The position numbers and the translations under genes are program-made. A stretch of 64,000 bases of DNA from Fontibacillus phaseoli. GTDB taxonomy: Bacteria > Bacillota > Bacilli > Paenibacillales > Paenibacillaceae. Where the stretch lies: the NCBI RefSeq assembly GCF_003337355.1, contig NZ_QPJW01000001.1, forward strand, positions 1,240,001 through 1,304,000. Reading direction: 5' to 3'. Each line of letters starts with the position of its first letter. Position 1 is the first letter of the stretch. Positions 52,116 to 63,678 of this stretch are shown here, piece after piece. Below the pieces are notes generated by a model. That model searched no databases. It was not told the DNA's origin and saw only the letters and a list, made by a program, of their open reading frames with translations.

Positions 52116-52595
52116 TTAGTCGAACAATCCCCTACGAAGTAGATTAGCCGTGATCGGTTCTCGCCCAATTTCTCTCGCCCATACAGACAACTGACCAATG
52201 TGATGTATTTCGTGAGCGATGACGTGACGCATGATTTCTCCATGCTTATATGTTATCCATTCACCATTATTACGTAGAAGTGTCAGCTCTTTAAGTTCCA
52301 TTTCCGAGGACCATAACTTAACAAACGGCTCCACTTCTGCGTGAAACTGTATCGATAAATCTCGCACCTGCCTCACACTTCTGTACGCCTCGAAGGGCTC
52401 TTGTTCAAATTCTGCTTTTCCCTGCATTACGCTGTGTATCCAACTATATTCCATATAAACGATGTGAAACAGCGTTTCTAAGATTCCTCCAACACCGCCA
52501 ATTCGAGCTTTAAGCAATTCATCTTCAGGTACATCTTCACACCAAGCGAACCAGTCATTACGAACCTGCCAGTTGTATTGGAACAGAGTCTTCAT
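52116..52595 (-). CDS. DinB-family protein
   Basis: 159 residues, four-helix bundle with the three metal-binding histidines at FHIVYME (about residue 44), and HVIAHEIHHIGQ (about 132-143). The DinB/YfiT superfamily contains bacillithiol-type thiol transferases and many uncharacterised stress proteins. AGGAG 10 bases before the ATG; stands alone. Function beyond the fold cannot be assigned. Confidence 0.85.
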   Translation of the reverse strand: MKTLFQYNWQVRNDWFAWCEDVPEDELLKARIGGVGGILETLFHIVYMEYSWIHSVMQGKAEFEQEPFEAYRSVRQVRDLSIQFHAEVEPFVKLWSSEMELKELTLLRNNGEWITYKHGEIMRHVIAHEIHHIGQLSVWAREIGREPITANLLRRGLFD

Positions 52596-52685
52596 TATAG
52601 AGCACTCTCCTATTTTATATTTTCGAAATATTCACGTGCCTTCTCTTCTTGATTCCACGCTACGTTTGCGCTTTTAAGATACACG

Positions 52686-52907
52686 TTATCTTTTCTTCTT
52701 CAGTAAAGAAATAATTCTAATAATACTTAATATAATTAGTATCAAAATAAAAGCAAATATTAGTAAAAATAGAATTACTCCGACTCCTGGTAGGAATCCA
52801 TTTTTAAAAACATTTATTATGTAATTCTGATCAAATATAAGTTTAAGAATTAAATTAAAAGCCACGATAACTACAGTAATAATTGCAGCTTCTTTAAAGA
52901 TTTTCAA
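52686..52907 (-). CDS. Small two-helix membrane protein
   Basis: 73 residues from a TTG at 52907 with AAAGGGG 7 bases upstream. Two long hydrophobic helices (about 6-24 and 42-66) and a basic tail (KKKR). Very AT-rich compared with neighbours. No family recognised; may be a small membrane regulator or toxin-like peptide, but that is only size and topology. Confidence 0.5.
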   Translation of the reverse strand: MKIFKEAAIITVVIVAFNLILKLIFDQNYIINVFKNGFLPGVGVILFLLIFAFILILIILSIIRIISLLKKKR

Positions 52908-53099
52908 TACGAATCCCCTTTCAATACCATCCCTCTTGTTTCAACCATAAGTTGCAAACACGAGTAAAGCCGGTCTTTCATCACACGAATGATGAAACAA
53001 CAGTTAAACTAAACTGTCCGTTAGCTTAACAGGCTCCCGATGTAGTTTAATATTCTATATATCCCGAATAATTTGAAATATCTAGAAAGGTGTGAGATT

Positions 53100-53540
53100 A
53101 TGAGCAGCATGTTATCCATTGAAAAGCAAAGAGAAGTTGTTGCAACAACAGAGACTGTTTGGAATGTACTTATAAACCCTGATTTTATTAAACAATGGCT
53201 GGGGGTCACAATCAAGACCAATTGGATAGTAGGTCAGCCGATTTCCTTTTCATTCACTTGGGAGGGTAAAGCGTTCGAAGATAAAGGATACCTCTTGGAG
53301 TTGGATGCTCCTAAAGTTTTCTCCTATAACTACTGGAGCGGTTTCTCCGGGACCTACGATACCCCTGAAAACTATTCAATCATCACATTTACGTTGTTTA
53401 ACCAAGATAACATTACGATATTGAAATTAAAACACAGTAATTTTTCTACTGGGACTATGTATGAACATTCAGATAAGAACTGGGAAGAAACACTAGATAC
53501 TATAAAGAAAATGGCTGAAAGTGAATCTTTCCTCGATTGA
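53100..53540 (+). CDS. SRPBCC (AHSA1-like) domain protein
   Basis: 146 residues from the ATG at 53100 (AAAGGTG, 7-base spacing). START-like fold: VVATTETVWNVLINPDFIKQW opening, then the FSFTWEGKAFEDKGYLLEL sheet and a long C-terminal helix (NWEETLDTIKKMAESES). These proteins bind hydrophobic ligands or act as ATPase activators; the ligand is unknown. Confidence 0.8.
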   Translation: MSSMLSIEKQREVVATTETVWNVLINPDFIKQWLGVTIKTNWIVGQPISFSFTWEGKAFEDKGYLLELDAPKVFSYNYWSGFSGTYDTPENYSIITFTLFNQDNITILKLKHSNFSTGTMYEHSDKNWEETLDTIKKMAESESFLD

Positions 53541-53588
53541 GACGAACGAAAGAACCATAACCCGTGAGGCGCCCTTGCCTAACATAGC

Positions 53589-53637
53589 AAAAAGGATTGG
53601 AGCAGGATATTACTTCCTGATCCAATCCTCCTTTTCT
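53589..53637. terminator. Bidirectional terminator
   Basis: GGATTGGAgCAGGA / TCCTGaTCCAATCC with flanking AAAA and CCTTTTCTT, between the converging SRPBCC and X2-CBM3 genes. Confidence 0.85.
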
Positions 53638-53644
53638 TACCTTC

Positions 53645-54775
53645 TTACGGCTCAATCCCCCATACAAGCTGACCGTTCAAATACCCGGTAACCTGTTCAT
53701 TTTTTACGAATTGACTGCTGGATGCCTTAAATGAGTAATCGTTTGCCTGGTTGTAATTGGACCAGTCGGTTTTGGAGAACCGTGCTTGAATTTCTGCGCT
53801 CTGGCCGGGATTAAGCGTTCCAGCCGAACTCGTAAAGCCTATTTCCAGAACATAATCGGCTCCGGCAACCGGAGTCGCCAGTTTAACGAAATTGCTGGTT
53901 ACATTCCCACTCCCGATACTGGTCCAGTCGCACCAGAAACTCTGTGCGTTTTCCCCGTCAATCGTATAGTAATACCGGAGTTTTACATCACTTAACTGAA
54001 TCGTTGTATCACCATTATTAACTACTTTGAATTTGGGTGAAATTCCGTTGGTGGAAGCGCTCGTGTTGCCGTTAAAGGCTTGGATCGTCAAATCTCCCGC
54101 GGGTACAGGAACACTACTGTCCACTACATTTACTGAAAGAACAGTATTATTTCCTCCGCTAAAATGAAAAGTTAAAGCATTCTGACCCAGAGACAGTGTG
54201 GAAAGATAGGATTTGCTAAGAACGACAGCAGCGCTTGATGCCGTATAATCCTGGCCTGATGTAAGAGTATCATTTCCATTCGTTATACTTGTAAGCTGGT
54301 GTCCGTTTAAAGTAAGGGATACTAAAATATCCTGCCCGAGATTCTCCGCTTTATCGAATGTCGCATTTTCGGGCGAAATCGCAGCGCTCGGTGTTGAATC
54401 AACAATTTTGACTTTTAATACGGGATCTTGTCCTTGATTAAAATCAAATACGATTGAATGCTCGCCAACCGGCAGCCCAACCAGGTATTCTTTTTTCAAC
54501 AACAGCGTACTTCCACTCAAGGTATAATCCTGAGTTTCGGTCAATGCATTGGCGGCTGCTCGGAGAGCTGTTAACATATTGCCGTTAAAATTTACACTTA
54601 TGGCTTGGTCGCTTTGATTAGGCGCATATTTGTCAAATGCAACGTTTGTGGGTGTGATGGACCCGCTTTGAGTTGGATTCTCAACCTTTAAATCAGGCAG
54701 CTCATCCAACGTGATGACATAATTATTTTGATAAAGCGTTGTCAGGGTAGCCGGAAAATTAAAAGCGGAACTCAT
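53645..54775 (-). CDS. X2-X2-CBM3 carbohydrate-binding protein without catalytic domain or signal
   Basis: 376 residues from the ATG at 54775 (a TTG at 54805 adds 10). Two CBM_X2 modules (about 35-120 and 125-210; each begins SxTPxxAxFDK and has ENLGQDILVSLTLNG-type strands) and a C-terminal CBM3 (about 225-376; FKVVNNGDTTIQLSDVKLRYYYT, WTSIGSGNVTSNFVKL, DYSFKASSSQF). This is the tail of secreted cellulases or xyloglucanases. No signal peptide or catalytic domain precedes it: the frame is closed by TGA upstream and the DNA then becomes the cyclophilin promoter. Probably the stump of a truncated glycoside hydrolase. Confidence 0.8.
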   Translation of the reverse strand: MSSAFNFPATLTTLYQNNYVITLDELPDLKVENPTQSGSITPTNVAFDKYAPNQSDQAISVNFNGNMLTALRAAANALTETQDYTLSGSTLLLKKEYLVGLPVGEHSIVFDFNQGQDPVLKVKIVDSTPSAAISPENATFDKAENLGQDILVSLTLNGHQLTSITNGNDTLTSGQDYTASSAAVVLSKSYLSTLSLGQNALTFHFSGGNNTVLSVNVVDSSVPVPAGDLTIQAFNGNTSASTNGISPKFKVVNNGDTTIQLSDVKLRYYYTIDGENAQSFWCDWTSIGSGNVTSNFVKLATPVAGADYVLEIGFTSSAGTLNPGQSAEIQARFSKTDWSNYNQANDYSFKASSSQFVKNEQVTGYLNGQLVWGIEP

Positions 54776-54874
54776 GAGATGCTCGCCGTCTTTAAATCGT
54801 TCCAAGCTGGTAATTTTATTAGAAAATCGGTATCATAAAAATGATTTGTTAGAAAAGGAGTTGGACGAGCAATT

Positions 54875-55591
54875 ATGAAAAAGAAGCAGCTTACACGATC
54901 TCTTATTCTGCTGATTTCCGCTGTTTTGATCCTTGGCGGGTGCGGCAAAGACAACGAGACCAAGCAAGAGTCGGCAAATAATCAAGCGGCAGGAAATACC
55001 GCGGAACAACCGACTTCGCCAGTTGAACCGGAATCCGCGCCTGAATCAGCGAAAGAAACCATGAGCTGGGACAGCCCTCCTGCTATGGAGATCGATACGA
55101 ACAAAGCCTATACTGCGAAATTCACGACATCAAAGGGAGACTTTACCATCGAGCTGTTTGCTAAAGACGCTCCTAAAACCGTCAATAACTTCGTTTTTCT
55201 ATCCCGGCAAGGCTTTTACAATGACGTCATCTTCCACCGGATTATCGAAACGTTCATGATCCAGACCGGAGACCCGGAAGGAACTGGAGCAGGCGGCCCG
55301 GGATACAGCTTTGAAGATGAACAAACAGAACATAAGTATGAACCCGGTATTGTTGCCATGGCTAACGCAGGGCCGGATACAAATGGTAGCCAATTTTTTA
55401 TCTGCACAGGCGATGACAGTATCGGACTAAATAACACTCCGAATTTCACCATTTTTGGTAAAGTCACAAATGGCATGGATGTAGTCGAAGACATTGCTGC
55501 TACCCCAGTCGAACCGGGCGGTCCTATGGGTGAACTCAGTACACCAACAGAAACCGTGCAGATTAAAGAAATTCAAATAGTTGAGCAATAA
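54875..55591 (+). CDS. Cyclophilin-type peptidyl-prolyl isomerase lipoprotein
   Basis: 238 residues. Lipobox LGGC (Cys23), a low-complexity Gln/Pro/Glu linker (25-75) and a cyclophilin domain (about 85-238) with FHRIIETFMIQTGDPEGTG, FEDE, GIVAMANAGPDTNGSQFFI and NFTIFGKV. Catalytic Arg (FHRI), Phe and Gln (NGSQFF) are present. It should help fold exported proteins at the outer face of the membrane. Its promoter region is shared with the truncated X2-CBM3 gene. Confidence 0.92.
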   Translation: MKKKQLTRSLILLISAVLILGGCGKDNETKQESANNQAAGNTAEQPTSPVEPESAPESAKETMSWDSPPAMEIDTNKAYTAKFTTSKGDFTIELFAKDAPKTVNNFVFLSRQGFYNDVIFHRIIETFMIQTGDPEGTGAGGPGYSFEDEQTEHKYEPGIVAMANAGPDTNGSQFFICTGDDSIGLNNTPNFTIFGKVTNGMDVVEDIAATPVEPGGPMGELSTPTETVQIKEIQIVEQ

Positions 55592-55613
55592 AAACCAAAT
55601 GAACAACTCATAA

Positions 55614-55656
55614 AAACAGGCCTCGCATTCGATTAAAGAAATCGCGAGGTCTGTTT
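55614..55656 (+). terminator. Terminator of the cyclophilin gene
   Basis: AAACAGGCCTCGC / GCGAGGTCTGTTT stem with a 17-base loop, followed by ATGTT. 22 bases after the stop codon. Confidence 0.75.
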
Positions 55657-55701
55657 ATGTTCAGCTGCTTCCACAGCTTATTAGGATTCTATAACATGTT
55701 G

Positions 55702-56490
55702 TTATTGAGATTGGGCTGAATATACATTATCAAGAAACTCGATGGAGATGCTTTCTGCCTCCGCTTTGGTTTCAATTTCCGAAACTTGGCGTAAACTTTG
55801 ATACATAGTTATCGTATTTTTTAAAGCCTGGTAGCAACTTTCAAAACTGTGGAGGGAAACCGTTTTTTTAAGGTCCTCTAGTTCTTGGACACCGTACTTT
55901 TCTAATTTGCGAACCCCTCGCGGTTGCCGGCCGTTACGAATGAGAATCAACGGTCCCAAAACCGTGCTTCGTATAAATGTTAAAAGATCAATTACTTCAA
56001 ACAACTCTCCTCTCCCCAGTTTCGTTGCTCCGTAATGAACCCATACCCAAAAGCGGTCCTCCATCCATTGCGGATCAGGATAAGGGAAAATTGTCGTTGT
56101 CTTGTTAAGTATCGTTGTAATGTCAGAGCCTCTCTCCCAAAGAATTTTCGGATTTTCGATTCGGGATTCAAGTTCTTGCGGTTGTATAAATTTTAGGTCG
56201 ACATGAATAGGAACAGGTCCGTATAAACAAATAACCAAACGAGGTTCACCCACATGCTCGCCCGTGAATGCCGACAGCAGGTTACCAAGTTCTTCTGCAA
56301 TTTGAAGTCGTTGTTCCATAATCTCGCTTCGGAATTCATTACGATAGACAATTATTAGATCCAAATCACTATACTCATCCATTGCTCCGTACACCATTGA
56401 ACCGCCTGCAAGCAGACCTGTAAGCCGGTGATCTTGGCATAAAAACCCTATTGCCCTTTCAATGAATCTTTCATGTACGGGTAACCTCAT
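55702..56490 (-). CDS. Nucleotidyltransferase-domain protein (aminoglycoside adenylyltransferase-like)
   Basis: 262 residues from the ATG at 56490 (AAGGAG, 8-base spacing). NTase fold motif LLAGGSMVYGAMDEYSDLDL (GGS...DxD) plus a third acidic residue in VPIHVDLKF. A helical C-terminal half (about 140-262) follows, as in kanamycin/aminoglycoside nucleotidyltransferases and the related uncharacterised enzymes of Bacilli. Could transfer a nucleotide to a drug or to an RNA/protein; substrate not evident. Confidence 0.75.
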   Translation of the reverse strand: MRLPVHERFIERAIGFLCQDHRLTGLLAGGSMVYGAMDEYSDLDLIIVYRNEFRSEIMEQRLQIAEELGNLLSAFTGEHVGEPRLVICLYGPVPIHVDLKFIQPQELESRIENPKILWERGSDITTILNKTTTIFPYPDPQWMEDRFWVWVHYGATKLGRGELFEVIDLLTFIRSTVLGPLILIRNGRQPRGVRKLEKYGVQELEDLKKTVSLHSFESCYQALKNTITMYQSLRQVSEIETKAEAESISIEFLDNVYSAQSQ

Positions 56491-56705
56491 GCAAAACACT
56501 CCTTAAATTGTGACCCATAAAATGGGTATTACTAAAAGGTAACATTTCAGGAATGTGAGTGTCAATAACCATGTTAAGTCAAATACTCCTTCCATTCCTG
56601 TGTAATGCTGGACTTTAGTCGAGGTTCGCTACCTGCCGCGGTCTGGTCCGAACCACGGAGATATTGGTTACAATATAGCTAAGTCTTTTGGAGGAGCGAT
56701 TGAGC

Positions 56706-57452
56706 ATGAATTATGAACATAAGATACAGAGAGAAATTGCCGACTGGGAACAAAAAATGTTCAAACCGCCGGGATTGCTGGAAAAAGCATCGAAAACAAT
56801 CGGCAATCGAATAAACCATCTGATTCCCCCGAAGGTACACAGCATCATTACGACCACCATACGATCAATCGTCCGCACAGCATTGTTCGGCGCGGAATAT
56901 ACACCTAGCCGTCCGGTGCAAGACACTCCGGAACTGGAGGCTGCCGATCAAGAAGCGAAAGAGTTGTTTGCATTGTACCAAAAAATTGCGGTTGCCGAAG
57001 GCGCCGGAACTGGAGCTGGCGGCATTATGCTTAGCATGGTAGACTTTCCGGCGCTAATTGCGATCAAGATGAAATATTTGTTTGAGCTAGCGCATGTGTA
57101 TGGCTATGACACCAAACACTTTTCCGAACGGGTATTCATTCTCAAGGTTTTCCAAATGACGTTTTCGGGACCGGAAAACCGTGCCAGGTTGCTCTATTCC
57201 ATCAAGCATTGGCATATAGAAAAGGAACAATGGTTCTCCGACGCCGAATACTCCCAAAATATGGACTGGGAAACCTTTCAGATCGAGTATCGCGACGCCA
57301 TCGACTTTCGGAAAATGCTGCAGATGGTGCCCGGAATCGGCGCTATTGCAGGCGCATGGGCGAATTACACCATTCTCGAGGAGCTGCGCGAATTCGCTAT
57401 GAACGCTTACCGCCTGCGCAGATTGCACGATGATTTCGCGGTTTTGGGTTAA
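56706..57452 (+). CDS. EcsC-family protein
   Basis: 248 residues from the ATG at 56706 (GAGGAG upstream). EcsC landmarks: an N-terminal WEQKMFKPPGLLEKASK helix, AEGAGTGAGGIMLSMVDFPA (about 100-120) and the C-terminal VPGIGAIAGAWANYTILEEL glycine-rich stretch. In Bacillus, EcsC accompanies the EcsAB exporter, but this gene stands alone. Function unknown; probably membrane-associated. Confidence 0.85.
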   Translation: MNYEHKIQREIADWEQKMFKPPGLLEKASKTIGNRINHLIPPKVHSIITTTIRSIVRTALFGAEYTPSRPVQDTPELEAADQEAKELFALYQKIAVAEGAGTGAGGIMLSMVDFPALIAIKMKYLFELAHVYGYDTKHFSERVFILKVFQMTFSGPENRARLLYSIKHWHIEKEQWFSDAEYSQNMDWETFQIEYRDAIDFRKMLQMVPGIGAIAGAWANYTILEELREFAMNAYRLRRLHDDFAVLG

Positions 57453-57478
57453 TCCCCTCTCTATCGCTAAAACCACAA

Positions 57479-57513
57479 TAAAGGCAGCTAATCATGGGGA
57501 TTAGCTGCCTTTA
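57479..57513. terminator. Bidirectional terminator
   Basis: AAAGGCAGCTAATC / GATTAGCTGCCTTT, a perfect 14-base stem with a 5-base loop, between converging EcsC and AraC genes; the minus-side arm reaches the AraC stop codon. Confidence 0.85.
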
Positions 57514-58365
57514 TTGATCAGCGACGAACTTACGAGTGATGTTCCTGTACTTTGTAGGTGAAATGCCTTTTTTAGCTTTGAACTGCTTGATAAAGTAGGT
57601 GTCATACTCAAATCCGGTGGCGCGAGCAATATCATTCAGGTTCATATCCGTATGCGTTAAAAGATCACCCGCTACCTTCAAACGATGCAAAAGCAAGTAA
57701 CCCATTGCCGTAGTTCCGCATCTTTCTTGAAACATCTTATTAAGACTTACTCGGTTCAAATGAGCACACTTCGTCAAATCTTCCAAGGCTATCTTTCTCG
57801 GATAATTTGTGTGCATATATTCTAGAACCAAATCAACAGGCGATTGTTCGCTGCTTCGATTTAAATCCTCAAGCATACCCAAAATTTGAATGAGGTATTT
57901 TTTGATTCTACACCTCCATCGTTCATCACTTTGCGCCTGCACTTCCGTACCAAGTATAAAAAACCATTCGAATAAAAGCGGATATGCTTTCTCGGTTATA
58001 CGGGGTACTCCTGAATATGGATGATTTCTTTGAAAAAGGGAAAGACCCGTTTGTATTCTCGGAGTAGACGGAGAGTAACCTTGCGTTTCGGAAAGAGTTA
58101 CGCTGTTAAGAAATTCGCGATGGAAATTAAAGGATTGCGCGACGACGTTTTGTTTCTCAATGACGTTTATCTTATCATCTTCAGCCAAGCAAAGTATACA
58201 GGGAGCAGTAATAGATATGGGACGTTCATTCAGTATCCCTTTCATACTCCCGGACGTAATGAACATCAGACTAAGTCGTTCAGGATAAGGAAGTTGACTA
58301 AAGTCCTCCACGGCGGCAAATTCAATATACACTATACGGTTTTTGTATCGGTCTAATTGCGGCAT
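57511..58365 (-). CDS. AraC-family transcriptional regulator
   Basis: 284 residues, AGGTG before the ATG. N-terminal cupin-like sensor (about 10-140) and a C-terminal AraC domain (about 185-280; LEDLTKCAHLNRVSLNKMF and LNDIARATGFEYDTYFIKQFKAKKGISP). Divergent from an epoxide hydrolase gene whose start is 110 bases away, so it probably activates or represses it. Confidence 0.9.
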   Translation of the reverse strand: MPQLDRYKNRIVYIEFAAVEDFSQLPYPERLSLMFITSGSMKGILNERPISITAPCILCLAEDDKINVIEKQNVVAQSFNFHREFLNSVTLSETQGYSPSTPRIQTGLSLFQRNHPYSGVPRITEKAYPLLFEWFFILGTEVQAQSDERWRCRIKKYLIQILGMLEDLNRSSEQSPVDLVLEYMHTNYPRKIALEDLTKCAHLNRVSLNKMFQERCGTTAMGYLLLHRLKVAGDLLTHTDMNLNDIARATGFEYDTYFIKQFKAKKGISPTKYRNITRKFVADQ

Positions 58366-58474
58366 AGTATTTCACCTATCAAATAGTATAGTTAGATGCT
58401 TCATTTATTCCAGTGTACCACACAAGTGTGAGGGGTATAATTACCGATGTAACAAGAAAAGGAGGGAAATTATT

Positions 58475-59623
58475 ATGGCTATTGAACGTTTTCATATTCA
58501 CGTCTCCAGTGAGATCCTGGACGATCTACAATATAGACTGCATCACGTCCGTTGGCCGGATCAATTAGAAAATTCGAGTTGGGAACGCGGCACGGAACTA
58601 AGTTACTTAAAATCGCTAGTTTCGTATTGGAGAGATCATTACGATTGGCGCGCCCAAGAGTCCGTGTTGAACCGATTCTCCCAGTTTCGCTGCAATATCG
58701 ACGGGATAGACGTGCATTTCGTGCATGAGCGCGGTAAAGGGCCTAACCCGTTGCCCCTTATTCTTACCCACGGTTGGCCCGACAGTTACCTGCGTTATCA
58801 AAAAATCATCCCTCTTCTTACGGATCCGGCCAGCTATGGCGGTAACCCTGAGGACTCCTTCGATGTGATTGTCCCCTCGTTACCTGGATTTGGGTTCTCC
58901 GGTCGCCCTAACCTTCCCGGCATCAACAATTTTCGTGTCTCCGAAATGTGGGCTACGCTAATGACGAAAGAATTAGGTTACGAAAAATTTGCCGCCGCAG
59001 GCGGAGATATGGGCTCCGGTGTTACAAGATACCTGGCAGCAAACCATCCCGATCTGTTATTCGGAATCCATCTAACCGATATCGGCATTATAAGAGATCT
59101 CATGAAGGCAAAGCTTTCGGAAGAAGAACTGCGTTACCAGAAAAGCGCTTCGGAATGGATTGCTCAGGAGGGCGGCTATATGTCCATTCAATCTACGCGC
59201 CCCCAAACCCTTGCTTATGGACTATCCGACTCTCCGGCAGGTTTGGCTGGCTGGATGATTGAGAAATTTCGTGCTTGGAGCGATTGTAACGGTAACCTTC
59301 CGCAAAGATTCAGCGAGGATGAACTAATCACGCATATTATGATCTATTGGGTTACGAACACCATTGGATCGTCTGCACATATGTATTATGAGAATTCTCA
59401 TTCTTTACCGCCGATGGGCTACATCGAGGTACCGACAGGCATCGCTTTATTCGCTGCAGATGTTTTGTTGCCGCCTAAAGAATGGGCTATGCGCAACCTA
59501 AATGTAACCCGCTGGACTTCGTTGCCCCGTGGCGGACATTTTGCCGCTTTGGAGGAGCCCGAGCTTCTTGCCCAGGATATGCGTGCCTTCTACAAGCCCT
59601 TTAGAGCGGAAAATAAAAATTGA
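58475..59623 (+). CDS. Epoxide hydrolase with EHN domain
   Basis: 382 residues from the ATG at 58475 (AAAGGAGGG upstream). N-terminal EHN segment (1-105; LDDLQYRLHHVRWPDQ) and alpha/beta hydrolase fold with HGWPDS (oxyanion), nucleophile D178 in GGDMGSG, and His in GGHFAALEEPE (about 356-366). The family opens epoxides, and in Gram-positives often acts on aromatic or juvenile-hormone-like epoxides. No signal peptide. Divergent AraC gene is the likely regulator. Confidence 0.9.
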   Translation: MAIERFHIHVSSEILDDLQYRLHHVRWPDQLENSSWERGTELSYLKSLVSYWRDHYDWRAQESVLNRFSQFRCNIDGIDVHFVHERGKGPNPLPLILTHGWPDSYLRYQKIIPLLTDPASYGGNPEDSFDVIVPSLPGFGFSGRPNLPGINNFRVSEMWATLMTKELGYEKFAAAGGDMGSGVTRYLAANHPDLLFGIHLTDIGIIRDLMKAKLSEEELRYQKSASEWIAQEGGYMSIQSTRPQTLAYGLSDSPAGLAGWMIEKFRAWSDCNGNLPQRFSEDELITHIMIYWVTNTIGSSAHMYYENSHSLPPMGYIEVPTGIALFAADVLLPPKEWAMRNLNVTRWTSLPRGGHFAALEEPELLAQDMRAFYKPFRAENKN

Positions 59624-59800
59624 TATTCATAAGATCCACCAGTGCAATAGCTCCCCCTGTCCTTTCTCCTCAAAATGATACTGTGGCTATCCGATCGAAG
59701 CTGTATCATCCCCATGCATATGGGCTACGGAACGAAGTATATAGGCTCTTCTCATTGAGTCACGGTGGAACAGATTTCTTTAACAATCAAATACTACTAG

Positions 59801-60604
59801 TTAATGTATGACGATTAAATAGAAAAGAACTGCTAAGACAAAACGGTACAGAGCAAACCATTCCAATCGAAGTCGCTTAATCAGTTTGATGAACGTCACT
59901 ACTGCAATCATTGCCACAAGAAAGGATGTCGTAAAGCCAATGAACATTAGAAAGAAATCGTCAGAATTCAGCAAATCGCGACTATCGTATAAATCCAACA
60001 AGCTTGCACCAAACATAACAGGTACAGAAATAAGGAACGTAAAATCTGCGGCGGCTTTTTGGCTAGTGCCGAGCAAAAGGCCACCTGAAATCGTCGAACC
60101 CGATCTCGAAAATCCCGGCCACAAAGCCAAACATTGGAACAGCCCAATCCCGAAAGCTTGTTTATAATTAATTCCATCCATCGTATCAGCGGTTTCAGTT
60201 CTCTTACTCCGTGCTGCGATGATCATCAGCAAGCCACCGACAACTAGACCGATCAAGACGGGGGTTGGGCCAAATAAGTGGCTTTTTATTGTGTCCTTAA
60301 AGAGAAGATATAGGATTAATGCTGGTAACATAGCCAAAATTATATGAATTGCATTTAATCCTTTATTTTTGGAAAAATCCATTCTAATTAGATTAGCCCC
60401 AATCTCCAAATACCTTTTCCAATAAAGAATTAGAACTGCCATCACTGCACCCAACTGTATAACAATTTTAAAAGTTATTGCAGCGTCTCCCTCAAAGCTA
60501 AGCAAATTGCCGGCTAAAATAAGATGTCCAGTAGACGATACCGGCAAAAATTCAGTTAGGCCCTCTATTATGCCAAGTATTATTGCTTTAACTACATCAG
60601 TCAT
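59801..60604 (-). CDS. uppP: Undecaprenyl-diphosphatase UppP (BacA family)
   Basis: 267 residues from the ATG at 60604 (AGGAGG upstream; the longer frame has no ribosome site). Eight helices. Active-site signatures EGLTEFLPVSSTGHLIL (about 13-29) and GFSRSGSTISGG (about 165-176). It dephosphorylates undecaprenyl pyrophosphate at the outer face of the membrane, recycling the cell-wall carrier and giving bacitracin resistance. Monocistronic. Confidence 0.93.
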   Translation of the reverse strand: MTDVVKAIILGIIEGLTEFLPVSSTGHLILAGNLLSFEGDAAITFKIVIQLGAVMAVLILYWKRYLEIGANLIRMDFSKNKGLNAIHIILAMLPALILYLLFKDTIKSHLFGPTPVLIGLVVGGLLMIIAARSKRTETADTMDGINYKQAFGIGLFQCLALWPGFSRSGSTISGGLLLGTSQKAAADFTFLISVPVMFGASLLDLYDSRDLLNSDDFFLMFIGFTTSFLVAMIAVVTFIKLIKRLRLEWFALYRFVLAVLFYLIVIH

Positions 60605-60780
60605 CAGTGGATATCCTCCTTCGGAAATAAACTCGTTCACAATTTCCAGTATAAGAGGGACATCCATAGATTCCCATCGATTAACATAACAATATTCAAT
60701 TCAGTATGACATAAATGTCACATTACTCGTTTAATCCTTAGAGGCCGGAAATGTTTGCTACCCGCCATTAGCAAATTTGA

Positions 60781-60819
60781 ATCAGACAGTCGGTTGGCCA
60801 AACGCTCCGGCTGCCTGAT
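60781..60819 (-). terminator. Terminator of the rifampin phosphotransferase gene
   Basis: ATCAGGCAGCCGG / CCGACTGTCTGAT stem (two G-T pairs), 13-base loop, 37 bases after the stop codon. Confidence 0.6.
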
Positions 60820-60855
60820 TGCAGGTTTTAGAGGCTCGTTTGATGTTTACAGCCA

Positions 60856-63456
<2,601 letters not shown>

Positions 63457-63492
63457 TCAACATCTCTCCTAACCATTAAATTGAAAAAACAT

Positions 63493-63521
63493 TTGACAAG
63501 GGTTTAGTGGCGTGGTATATT
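63493..63521 (+). promoter_or_regulatory. Strong promoter directed away from rph
   Basis: TTGACA, 17-base spacer, TATATT on the plus strand. No coding sequence follows on that strand before the terminator at 63607-63640. Confidence 0.7.
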
Positions 63522-63525
63522 TAAA

Positions 63526-63562
63526 GTGTAAGATGCGTTATTTATGTCTACATAACTTACAC
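63526..63562. promoter_or_regulatory. GTGTAAG/CTTACAC inverted repeat
   Basis: Seven-base inverted repeat, extended inside by TTAT...ATAA, located at the predicted start site of the plus-strand promoter and about 70-105 bases upstream of rph. It could be an operator controlling both directions or the first hairpin of a small RNA. Confidence 0.4.
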
Positions 63563-63640
63563 AGTCGTGATCTGATTATATCATCGTGCCTGTTTGTATG
63601 CAATATAAAAGAACCTGGTAAACTATCCAGGTTCTTTTTT
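63528..63640 (+). ncRNA. Candidate small RNA of about 110 nt
   Basis: Bounded by the near-consensus promoter 63493-63521 and a terminator with TTTTTT at 63635-63640. It has no ORF with a ribosome site; the 5' part folds on the GTGTAAG/CTTACAC repeat. Only the signals are seen; expression is not shown. Confidence 0.4.
63607..63640. terminator. Terminator, both directions
   Basis: AAAGAACCTGG / CCAGGTTCTTT stem with an 8-base loop; TTTTTT on the plus side and TTTTATATTG on the minus side. Ends the gene at the right edge and the candidate small RNA. Confidence 0.85.
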
Positions 63641-63678
63641 GATTGGCGTAAGAAATTGAATTTGCTCTAAAACCTCGC

